From contig PMST01000150.1 of the NCBI GenBank assembly GCA_003168295.1, positions 1 to 10,303 on the forward strand: a stretch of 10,303 nt of DNA. The letters are read 5' to 3'. This stretch comes from Actinomycetota bacterium (GTDB lineage Bacteria > Actinomycetota > Actinomycetes > Streptosporangiales > Streptosporangiaceae). Below, in pieces: positions 1-6,256 of this stretch. Positions within the stretch are counted from its first letter, which is position 1. Each line of letters starts with the position of its first letter. The notes beneath the pieces were generated by a model, which was not told the DNA's origin, made no database searches, and saw nothing but the letters and a program-made list of their open reading frames with translations. The position numbers and the translations under genes were made by a program.

Positions 1-17
1 TCCACGCCGCAACTCAG

Positions 18-962
18 ATGAACGAATCGCCCGTGACGCGGGTCGCGATCGTCGGGACGGGGGTAATCGGGGCCAGCTGGGCGGCGCACTTCCTGGCGCA
101 CGGGCTCGACGTCGTCGCCACCGATCCGGCGCCTGACGCCGAGAACCGGCTGCGGGCCGAGGTGCAGGCCTGCTGGCCGCTGCTCGAGCAGCTCGGCCTG
201 CGGGAGGGCGCCTCACCGGATCGGCTCTGGTTCACGCCAGATCCAGCCGCCGCCGTGGCCGACGCCGATTTCGTCCAGGAGAACGGCCCCGAGCGCGAGG
301 ACGTCAAGCACGCGCTGTTCGACGTCCTGGATGGCGCCGCGGCGCCGGGGGTCGTCCTGGCCAGCAGCTCGTCCGGGCTGCTGCCCAGCGCCATTGCCCG
401 TGGCTGCTCACGGCACCCCGAGCGGGTTCTGATCGGGCATCCGTTCAACCCGCCGCACCTGATCCCGCTGGTCGAGGTGGTCCCGGGCCAGAAGACATCC
501 GCGGAGGCCGCCAATGCCGCGATGGCTTTCTACACTGCCGTCGGCAAGCGGCCGATCCTGCTTCGCAGGGAACTGCCCGGGCACGTCGCCAACCGGCTCC
601 AGGCCGCGCTCTGGCGAGAGGCCTACTCGCTGGTCGAACGGGGGATAGCGAGCGTCAGCGACATCGATACCGCCATCTCCCAAGGACCTGGCCTGCGCTG
701 GGCGGTGCTGGGACCGTTTGTCAACCAGCACCTATCCGGCGGCCCGGGCGGCCTAGCCCACGTGCTCGAGCACCTCGGACCGCCGATGGTCGAGTGGTGG
801 CAGGACCTCGGGCACCCGCAGCTCACCCCCGAGCTGGCCCGGCTGCTCGTCGCCGGCGTGGAAGAGGAACTGGCCGGCATCGACCAGGCGCGGCTCGTCG
901 CCGACCGCGACAGGTTGCTGAACATGCTGCTCACGGCCAAGTCGGACAGTTCGCTGCCCTGA
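18..962 (+). CDS. 3-hydroxyacyl-CoA dehydrogenase family protein (NAD+)
   Basis: A 314-residue NAD-dependent dehydrogenase of the 3-hydroxyacyl-CoA dehydrogenase / carnitine dehydrogenase / L-gulonate dehydrogenase family. The N-terminal Rossmann fold shows GTGVIG at residues 13-18 and an acidic residue at the end of strand 2 (D36), which favours NAD over NADP. Catalytic-type residues are present: S117/S118 in a serine run before GLLPS, H141 in GHPFNP, E153 and N192. The C-terminal helical domain starts near residue 185. The length fits the single-domain monofunctional family. From context it probably oxidises an aryl 3-hydroxypropionyl-CoA to the beta-ketoacyl-CoA used by the next gene product, 17 nt downstream. 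Family members also act on carnitine or gulonate, and the sequence resembles carnitine dehydrogenase, so the substrate is inferred. The start is uncertain: no Shine-Dalgarno is visible in the 17 upstream bases and the frame stays open to the window edge. GTG at 33 is an alternative. Confidence 0.85.
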   Translation: MNESPVTRVAIVGTGVIGASWAAHFLAHGLDVVATDPAPDAENRLRAEVQACWPLLEQLGLREGASPDRLWFTPDPAAAVADADFVQENGPEREDVKHALFDVLDGAAAPGVVLASSSSGLLPSAIARGCSRHPERVLIGHPFNPPHLIPLVEVVPGQKTSAEAANAAMAFYTAVGKRPILLRRELPGHVANRLQAALWREAYSLVERGIASVSDIDTAISQGPGLRWAVLGPFVNQHLSGGPGGLAHVLEHLGPPMVEWWQDLGHPQLTPELARLLVAGVEEELAGIDQARLVADRDRLLNMLLTAKSDSSLP

Positions 963-965
963 TAC

Positions 966-970
966 GGAGG
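966..970 (+). promoter_or_regulatory. Ribosome binding site of the amidohydrolase gene
   Basis: GGAGG lies directly after the stop codon of the upstream dehydrogenase gene. It touches the ATG at 971 (0 nt spacing) but sits 9 nt before the in-frame ATG at 980. This is the reason for choosing 980 as the start. Confidence 0.65.
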
Positions 971-979
971 ATGCCTCAC

Positions 980-1852
980 ATGCTGGATCCCGAGACGCTG
1001 GTTGCGATCGACGTCCACGTCCATGTCGAACAGGACGGCCACGGCTGCTTCGCCCTCGACCAGGAATTGCTTGATGCCTCGGCCATCTATTTCAAGTCGA
1101 GTGAGCATCGAGCTCCGACATTGGCCCATATCGCCGCGCATTACCGCGAGCGCCGGATTGGAGCCGTGGTGTTCACGGTCGACGCGGCGGCCGCGACCGG
1201 CCACCCGGCCCTGTCCAGCGAGGAGATCGCCGATCTCGCCGCGGAGCACGCCGATGTGCTGATTCCGTTCGGATCCGTTGATCCGCACGGCGGAATGATG
1301 GCCGTCCGGCAGGCCCGCCGGCTGGTGACCGACAAGGGCGTCCGGGGTTTCAAGTTCCACCCCAGCCTGCAGGCCTTCGAACCCAACGACCGTCGCTACT
1401 ACCCGCTCTACGAAACGCTGCAGGAATTGGGCGTACCCGCCCTCTTCCACACCGGCCAGACCGGGATCGGCGCCGGATTGCCTGGCGGCCGCGGGATCAA
1501 ACTCCGATACTCGGCGCCCATGCTGCTGGATGACGTGGCCGCGGACTTCCCGCAGCTGACGATCGTCCTGGCCCATCCCTCCGTGCCCTGGCAGGATGAG
1601 GCGATCTCGATCGCCACCCATAAGGCCAACGTCTACATCGACCTATCCGGGTGGTCACCGAAGTACTTTCCGCCCCAGCTGGTCCGCGCCGCCAACACGA
1701 TGCTCAAGCGCAAAGTCATGTTCGGCTCCGACTTTCCGCTCCTGACTCCGGACCGCTGGATGGAGGATTTCGCCAAGCTCGACATCAAGCCCGAGGTCCG
1801 CCCGCTGATCCTGAAGGACAATGCCGCGCGGATGCTCGGGGCTTCCGCCTGA
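980..1852 (+). CDS. couO: Amidohydrolase-2 family aryl beta-ketoacyl-CoA hydrolase (CouO/PhdC-like)
   Basis: A 290-residue metal-dependent TIM-barrel hydrolase of the amidohydrolase-2 family. Visible metal and active-site positions are the HxH pair H13/H15 after strand 1, K125/H127 in GFKFHPS, H157 in FHTGQTG, H199 in LAHPS and D251 in GSDFP. The segments DVHVHVE, VVFTVDA, GFKFHPSLQ, HTGQTGIGAGLPGG and DLSGWSPKYFPPQLVR are, from memory, typical of actinobacterial hydrolases encoded with hydroxycinnamoyl-CoA genes. In Rhodococcus (CouO) and Corynebacterium (PhdC) this enzyme splits 4-hydroxyphenyl- or 4-hydroxy-3-methoxyphenyl-beta-ketopropionyl-CoA into the aromatic acid and acetyl-CoA. Upstream is the dehydrogenase that would make this substrate, and a CoA ligase lies downstream. 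The exact substrate is inferred. ATG at 971 is an alternative start with poor ribosome-site spacing. The stop codon lies in the loop of a strong stem-loop. Confidence 0.8.
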   Translation: MLDPETLVAIDVHVHVEQDGHGCFALDQELLDASAIYFKSSEHRAPTLAHIAAHYRERRIGAVVFTVDAAAATGHPALSSEEIADLAAEHADVLIPFGSVDPHGGMMAVRQARRLVTDKGVRGFKFHPSLQAFEPNDRRYYPLYETLQELGVPALFHTGQTGIGAGLPGGRGIKLRYSAPMLLDDVAADFPQLTIVLAHPSVPWQDEAISIATHKANVYIDLSGWSPKYFPPQLVRAANTMLKRKVMFGSDFPLLTPDRWMEDFAKLDIKPEVRPLILKDNAARMLGASA

Positions 1853-1863
1853 CGGAAGCCCGG
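1837..1863 (+). terminator. Stem-loop over the stop codon, possible (partial) terminator
   Basis: GGGCTTCCG (1839-1847) and CGGAAGCCC (1853-1861) are perfect reverse complements separated by the 5-nt loop CCTGA. One further C-G pair (1837/1863) forms beyond a mismatch. The TGA stop of the amidohydrolase gene is in the loop. No T-tract follows, so it would be an I-shaped (tail-less) terminator, common in actinobacteria, or an mRNA-stabilising or attenuating hairpin between this gene and the transporter gene. Confidence 0.5.
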
Positions 1864-1942
1864 TATGCCGCCTAGCTGGGACGATGGTAGTCATCGCTGA
1901 ATCGGCCGGAGCCAGCCGGCGCCGTCATCGTGAGAGGGATCC
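1864..1942 (+). promoter_or_regulatory. Leader upstream of the MFS gene with short dyads
   Basis: This is the longest gap inside the left-hand operon and follows the stem-loop at 1837-1863, so it may hold a secondary promoter. Two short inverted repeats are visible: CGATG-GTAGT-CATCG at 1882-1896 and GCCGG-AGCCAG-CCGGC at 1905-1920. Either could be an operator half-site pair. Hydroxycinnamate operons are usually controlled by a MarR-type repressor (CouR/PhdR), but I cannot match a known operator. No convincing -35/-10 pair was seen. A purine-rich GAGAGGGA at 1932-1939 is the likely ribosome binding site of the MFS gene. Confidence 0.25.
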
Positions 1943-3646
1943 ATGGCCAAGGCGTCTACGACCCCGGGCAGTCACCGCGTCACCGTGCACACTGCGCATC
2001 TGACCACCGCGACGATCATCGCCACGGCCATCGCGGCATGCGTCGGTCAGATCGGGCTGGCGATCCCCGCCGTGCTCAACGGCCTGTTCCAGCAGGACCT
2101 AGGGACGACGTCGTTCCAGCTGACCTGGATCTCGGACGCGTTCCTCGTGCCGGTCAGCCTGCTTGAGCTGACCTTCGGGGTGATGGGCGACCTGTTCGGC
2201 CGCAAGCGGCTGCTCATCGGCGGCAGCGCCCTGCTCGCGGTGGGCGAGATCGTCAGCGTCCTGACCCCGGGTGCGGCGACCTCGACGGGCGGCCGGGTGG
2301 CGGTCCTGTGGATCGGTCAGGTCCTGGCCGGCATCGGGGCCGCCGTGCTGTTCCCGACCTCGCTAGCCATGGTGGCGGCCGGAACTCACACCGTGCAAGC
2401 CCGCGCCCGCGGCATCGCCATCTGGGCCGGGGCGCTGTCGTCCGGTGGCTTCCTTTCCCCCGTGCTGGGCGGCCTGGTCACCAAGATTCACTGGGGCTCT
2501 GATCCGAATGCGGCGTGGCGCTGGGCGTTCGTGACGGTGTGCATCCTGGCGGTCATCAGCACCGTGGTGGCCTTCACCGCGCAGAACTCTTCCGCGCCGG
2601 AGGGGCGCTCGCTCGACTGGCCGGGGCAGATCACCATCGCCATCGCGCTGTTCGCGCTGCTGTACGCCGTGATCGACGCCTCCACGGCCGGCTGGTCGAA
2701 CGGGGTGGTGATCGGCGGCTTCATCCTCGCGGCGGTGTTCATCGCCTTGTTCATCGCCGCCGAGCACCGCTCGCCCGCGCCGCTGCTGCGCCTGGACCTG
2801 TTCCGCAACACGGCCTTCGCCGCGAACTCGGTGCTGACCGTCATCGGCATGTTCGCGTTTCTCGGCACGGCCTACGCGACCAGCATCCGCCTGTCGGCGA
2901 TCCAGGGCTTCACGCCGCTCAAGAGCTCGATCGCCTTCGTGCTGCTGCAGGGGTTCGCGCTGCTGCTGATGCCGGTAACGGCGCGGGTCATCCGCGAGTT
3001 CAACCCGCGCTGGGCGCTCGGCGGCGGGTTCCTGCTCATCGGCGCGGGAGACCTGTGGATCGCGACCCAATCGGTCGATGACCTGTCGATGGTGCCGATC
3101 ATCGTTCCGCTGATCTTCGTCGGAGTCGGCTTCGCGTTCGCCTTGTCATCGGTCACCGCCGTGGCCGTCGACACGGTGCCGAATCACCTGGAGGGCATGG
3201 CGGCCGGAACCACCAGCCAGCTCCGGGACTTCGGGTTCACGCTCGGGCCCGCGGTGATCGGCGCGATCGCGCTGAGCTCGGCGGCGGCCGAAATCCACAG
3301 CAAGATCGCCGCGAGCGCAACGCTGCAAAAGGCCCTGGCCGCGTTCAACCAGGCGCCGGCCCACGTGCCAGCCGCCCAGCGCGCGTCGGTCTCGGCCGCG
3401 GTGCATGCGGTCAACTCCGGGCCGCTCGGCGCCAACGCCGTCCCGGCGACGGTACCGGGACCGGGTGGTAAACCGGTGCCCCTCAACCCGCTCAAGGATG
3501 TGGCGTTCCATGCGCTCGGTCACGCCTATTCCATCGGCTATATCATTTGCGGCGTGGCCGCGCTGGTGGCAGGCCTACTCGCGGTGACCGTGCTGCGCGG
3601 CCGCGCGCACGAGCCGCTGGTCACCGAGGAGTCCCTGGAGGAATGA
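1943..3646 (+). CDS. MFS transporter, DHA2-type (14 TM), in a hydroxycinnamate cluster
   Basis: A 567-residue integral membrane protein of the major facilitator superfamily. Length and hydrophobic pattern fit the 14-helix DHA2 (EmrB/QacA-like) group. The first helix runs about 21-45. The MFS loop motif GDLFGRKR is at 82-89 between helices 2 and 3, a glycine-rich SSGGFLSPVLGG at 167-178 resembles the antiporter motif, and WRW at 192-194 precedes helix 6. A polar loop of about 85 residues (445-530, Ala/Pro-rich), predicted outside the cell, separates the last two helices, followed by a short acidic tail (EESLEE). Most DHA2 proteins are proton-driven exporters, but related clusters encode MFS proteins (CouT, PhdT) thought to move hydroxycinnamates. 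Here it could import the substrate or export toxic acids or intermediates; direction cannot be read from sequence. It lies 90 nt after the amidohydrolase gene and 38 nt before the ligase gene. Confidence 0.85.
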   Translation: MAKASTTPGSHRVTVHTAHLTTATIIATAIAACVGQIGLAIPAVLNGLFQQDLGTTSFQLTWISDAFLVPVSLLELTFGVMGDLFGRKRLLIGGSALLAVGEIVSVLTPGAATSTGGRVAVLWIGQVLAGIGAAVLFPTSLAMVAAGTHTVQARARGIAIWAGALSSGGFLSPVLGGLVTKIHWGSDPNAAWRWAFVTVCILAVISTVVAFTAQNSSAPEGRSLDWPGQITIAIALFALLYAVIDASTAGWSNGVVIGGFILAAVFIALFIAAEHRSPAPLLRLDLFRNTAFAANSVLTVIGMFAFLGTAYATSIRLSAIQGFTPLKSSIAFVLLQGFALLLMPVTARVIREFNPRWALGGGFLLIGAGDLWIATQSVDDLSMVPIIVPLIFVGVGFAFALSSVTAVAVDTVPNHLEGMAAGTTSQLRDFGFTLGPAVIGAIALSSAAAEIHSKIAASATLQKALAAFNQAPAHVPAAQRASVSAAVHAVNSGPLGANAVPATVPGPGGKPVPLNPLKDVAFHALGHAYSIGYIICGVAALVAGLLAVTVLRGRAHEPLVTEESLEE

Positions 3647-3684
3647 CCGGCCCGGGCTGAGCTGTCGACGACGGAGACGCGATC

Positions 3685-5172
3685 ATGAAGGATCAGGGAC
3701 TCGGCTCGTGGCCGGCCAGGAGGGCGCGGATGACCCCCGGTCACGCCGCCCTGATCCAGGACGGTGAGGTCAGGACCTACGCGGAGCTGGCCGAGAACAC
3801 GACCCGGCTGGCGCACGGGCTGGCGGCCCGCGGCGTCAGCCGCGGTGACCGGGTCGCCTTCCTGGGGCTCAACTCGATCGAGCTGGTCGAGACGATGTTC
3901 GCCACGGCGAAGCTGGGGGCCGTGTTCATCCCGCTGAACACCCGGCTGGCGCCCCCGGAGACGGCGTACATCCTGGCCGACAGCGGCGCGAAACTGCTGA
4001 TCGCGGCGCCGGGCTTCAATGACGTCGTCGGCGCGCCGCAGGTCCAGCAGCTGCCGGTCGATGTCGTGCCCGCCAGCGGCCTGTGGTCGGACCGCACGGT
4101 GCCGTTCGATGAGCCGGTCGGCCATGATGACCTGTTCATGATCCAGTACACCTCCGGCACGACCGGACGGCCCAAGGGGGTCATGCTGACCCACGGGAAC
4201 ATCATCTGGAACGTGTACAACCTGCTGGTCGACGTCGATGTCCGCAGTGACGAGGTGGCGCTGGTGACGGCCCCGCTGTTTCATACCGCGGCGCTGAACC
4301 AGGTCCTGTTCCCCACCCTGCTCAAGGGCGGGACCGCGCTGATCGAGGCCAAGTTCGACCCGGACCGCGCGATCGGCCTGATCGAGGAGTACGGCGTGAC
4401 CCTGCTCTTCGGCGTCACCTCGATGTACCTGGCCCTGACCCAGTCGCCGCGCTGGCCGCACGCCGACCTGTCCGCGCTGCGCAGCGCGCTGAGCGGCGGC
4501 GCGCCGCTGCCGGTGGCGCTGCTGCAGGCCTACCTCGACCGCGGGCTGATGATCGTCCAGGGGTACGGGCTGACCGAGGCCTCGCCCGGCGCGACGATGC
4601 TGCGGGCTGCGGACGGCGTCCGCAAGATCGGATCGGCCGGCACCGCCTGCTTCTTTACCGATGTCCGCGTGGTCACGCCGGGCCTCGCGGACGTGGCCGC
4701 CGGGGAGCGGGGCGAAGTGCTGGTGCAAGGCCCCAACGTGAGTCCCGGCTACTGGCAGGACTCAGCCGCCACCCAGGCGGCGTTCGCCGGCGACGGGTGG
4801 CTGCGCACCGGTGACCTCGCGCAGGTGGACGACGAGGGCTATCTGTACATCGTCGACCGGCTCAAAGACATGATCATTTCCGGTGGCGAGAACGTCTATC
4901 CCGCCGAGGTCGAGCAGGCCCTGTACAGCCATCCGGCCGTCGCCGAGTGCGCCGTCATCGGCGTCCCCGACGACAGGTGGGGAGAGGTCGCCCGGGCGGT
5001 CGTGGTCCGCCGCGGCGGCCAGAAGGTCACCGAGGCGGAACTGATCGCCTACCTCGACGGCCGGCTCGCCCGGTACAAGATCCCCAAGAGCATCGTGTTC
5101 GCCGACACGCTGCCGCACACCGCCTCAGGCAAGCTCCGCAAGCCCGACATCAGGCAACGGCACGGCGCATGA
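3685..5172 (+). CDS. AMP-forming acyl-CoA ligase, probable hydroxycinnamate-CoA ligase
   Basis: A 495-residue member of the ANL adenylating superfamily. It would join a carboxylic acid to CoA through an acyl-AMP intermediate. All core motifs are intact: the P-loop YTSGTTGRPKG at 155-165, YGLTE at 294-298, the ATP-ribose TGD at 375-377, the hinge DRLKD at 391-395 followed by GGENVYPAEVE, and the catalytic lysine K483 in SGKLRK near the C-terminus. The length is usual for medium-chain or aromatic acyl-CoA synthetases. With the neighbouring dehydrogenase and CouO-like hydrolase, the best inference is activation of p-coumarate, ferulate or similar acids (the CouL/PhdA role); the sequence alone does not fix the acid. 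The start is supported by GGAG at 3673-3676, 8 nt before the ATG. The stop is 7 bp from the stop of the convergent ligJ gene. Confidence 0.88.
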   Translation: MKDQGLGSWPARRARMTPGHAALIQDGEVRTYAELAENTTRLAHGLAARGVSRGDRVAFLGLNSIELVETMFATAKLGAVFIPLNTRLAPPETAYILADSGAKLLIAAPGFNDVVGAPQVQQLPVDVVPASGLWSDRTVPFDEPVGHDDLFMIQYTSGTTGRPKGVMLTHGNIIWNVYNLLVDVDVRSDEVALVTAPLFHTAALNQVLFPTLLKGGTALIEAKFDPDRAIGLIEEYGVTLLFGVTSMYLALTQSPRWPHADLSALRSALSGGAPLPVALLQAYLDRGLMIVQGYGLTEASPGATMLRAADGVRKIGSAGTACFFTDVRVVTPGLADVAAGERGEVLVQGPNVSPGYWQDSAATQAAFAGDGWLRTGDLAQVDDEGYLYIVDRLKDMIISGGENVYPAEVEQALYSHPAVAECAVIGVPDDRWGEVARAVVVRRGGQKVTEAELIAYLDGRLARYKIPKSIVFADTLPHTASGKLRKPDIRQRHGA

Positions 5173-5226
5173 ACGAACTTCAGGGCGCGGCGAGGCGCGG
5201 GTATATCCGGCGGGCGTTGAGTTCGT
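5173..5226. repeat. Wide inverted repeat at the convergent gene junction
   Basis: ACGAACT (5173-5179) and AGTTCGT (5220-5226) are exact reverse complements about 40 nt apart. The first arm fills exactly the 7-bp gap between the two convergent stop codons, and the second lies within the end of ligJ. It may be a weak bidirectional terminator or chance. No T-tract is present on either side. Confidence 0.2.
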
Positions 5227-6181
5227 AGACCTTGTCCTGGTCTGCGGGCGGCAGGTCGAGCGCGTCGACGTAGCGCCGGGTGTCGTCGAAGTGATGCCCC
5301 GTCTGCGGGTCGATGCCGCGGACGGCTCCGATCATCTCCGAGCCGAACACGATGTTGCCGACCTCGATGACCTGGAACAGCAGGTCGACACCGGGCTGGT
5401 GGTACACGCAGGTGTCGAAGCAGACGTTGCCCATCACCGACTCCTCAAGCGGCGGCCGGCCGAGCATGTCGGCCAGCCCGCGGAAGCGTCCCCAGTGATA
5501 CGGCACCGCGCCGCCGCCGTGCGGGATGATCAGCCGCAGGTCCGGGAAGTCCGTGAACAGGTCCGCCTGCATGAGCTGCATGAACGCGGTCGTGTCGGCG
5601 TTGAGGTAGTGCGAGCCGGTGGCGTGGAACGCCGGGTTGGTCACCGCGGACACGTGCACCATGGCGGGCACGTCGAGCTCGGTCATCGCCTCGTAGAACG
5701 GGTACCAGGAACGGTCGGTCAGCGGCGGGGAGGTCCAGTGGCCGCCGCTCGGGTCAGGGTTGAGGTTGCAGCCCACGAAGCCGAGTTCGAGGACGCACCG
5801 GCGCAGCTCCGCGACGGCCCGCGCGATCGGGACGCCAGGGGACTGCGGCAGCTGGCAGACCCCCGCGAAGCGACCCGGGTACAGCCGGACCACGCGGGCG
5901 ATGAGGTCGTTGTTCACCTGCGCCCACCGGGCGCTAACCGACTCGTCGCCGAAGTGGTGTTCCATCGCCGAGGCGCGCGGCGAGAAGATCGTCAGGTCGA
6001 TGCCCCGCTCGGTCATCAGCTTCAGCTGGCTGCCCTCAACCGACGCGCGGATGTCATCGTCGGAGATGTCCGGGTAGGGCGGCGCCGCGGCGCCGGCCGT
6101 GAAGGCGGCCTTCTGCGCCGCCCGCCAGTCGGTATGAGGCTGCGGCGCGGTCGTGTAGTGGCCGTGGCAGTCGATGATCAA
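5180..6181 (-). CDS. ligJ: 4-oxalomesaconate hydratase (LigJ-like amidohydrolase)
   Basis: A 333-residue TIM-barrel protein of the amidohydrolase-2 (COG2159) family that closely resembles LigJ. LigJ hydrates 4-oxalomesaconate to 4-carboxy-4-hydroxy-2-oxoadipate in protocatechuate 4,5-cleavage (also used for gallate). Shared stretches recalled from LigJ include IIDCHGHYTTAP at the N-terminus, LTIFSPRAS, NPDPSGGHWTSPPLTD (141-156), GSHYLNADTTAFMQ, IPHGGGAVPYHWGRFRGLAD and SEMIGAVRGIDP. Likely metal or catalytic residues are H6, H8, H176, H221 and E282; the Glu replaces the usual Asp of amidohydrolases, as in LigJ. The start chosen is TTG at 6181, with GGGAG 5 nt upstream and the protein beginning directly at IIDCHGH. 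GTG at 6220 is in frame but lacks a ribosome site. It lies 59 nt downstream of ndh on the same strand, with a stem-loop between. No other 4,5-pathway gene is visible. Confidence 0.85.
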   Translation of the reverse strand: MIIDCHGHYTTAPQPHTDWRAAQKAAFTAGAAAPPYPDISDDDIRASVEGSQLKLMTERGIDLTIFSPRASAMEHHFGDESVSARWAQVNNDLIARVVRLYPGRFAGVCQLPQSPGVPIARAVAELRRCVLELGFVGCNLNPDPSGGHWTSPPLTDRSWYPFYEAMTELDVPAMVHVSAVTNPAFHATGSHYLNADTTAFMQLMQADLFTDFPDLRLIIPHGGGAVPYHWGRFRGLADMLGRPPLEESVMGNVCFDTCVYHQPGVDLLFQVIEVGNIVFGSEMIGAVRGIDPQTGHHFDDTRRYVDALDLPPADQDKVYELNARRIYPRLAAP

Positions 6182-6186
6182 CGCGT

Positions 6187-6191
6187 CTCCC
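6187..6191 (-). promoter_or_regulatory. Ribosome binding site deciding the ligJ TTG start
   Basis: On the minus strand GGGAG stands 5 nt before the TTG at 6181-6179. No comparable purine run precedes the GTG at 6220, so the TTG start is preferred. Confidence 0.55.
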
Positions 6192-6224
6192 GGTAAAACC
6201 TGGCGTACGGCACGCAGCACCGTT

Positions 6225-6256
6225 CGTTCGGGAGAAGATCTTATTCTTCCCGAACG
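6225..6256 (-). terminator. Stem-loop over the ndh stop codon, possible terminator
   Basis: The arms CGTTCGGGAGAA (6225-6236) and TTCTTCCCGAACG (6244-6256) pair over 12 bp with one bulged base and a 7-nt loop, GATCTTA. On the minus strand the loop contains the TAA stop of ndh. There is no U-tract, so it would be a tail-less terminator or an attenuating/stabilising hairpin between ndh and ligJ. An 8-bp palindrome AAGATCTT sits at its centre. Confidence 0.5.

Noticed and set aside
794..979. Upstream in-frame extension of the amidohydrolase into the dehydrogenase gene
   Set aside because: The extension overlaps the 3' end of an intact gene and gives an Arg/Ala-rich sequence. A ribosome site at 966-970 points to the ATG at 980.
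3650..3657. GCCCGGGC-type palindrome after the MFS stop codon as a terminator
   Set aside because: It is a short self-complementary run without a loop or T-tract, only 38 nt from the next gene in the same operon; not convincing as a hairpin.
3538..4728. Minus-strand open frame (396 codons) opposite the CoA ligase gene
   Set aside because: Low-complexity Arg/Gln/Gly-rich translation with no recognisable family; the + strand ligase has all of its core motifs.
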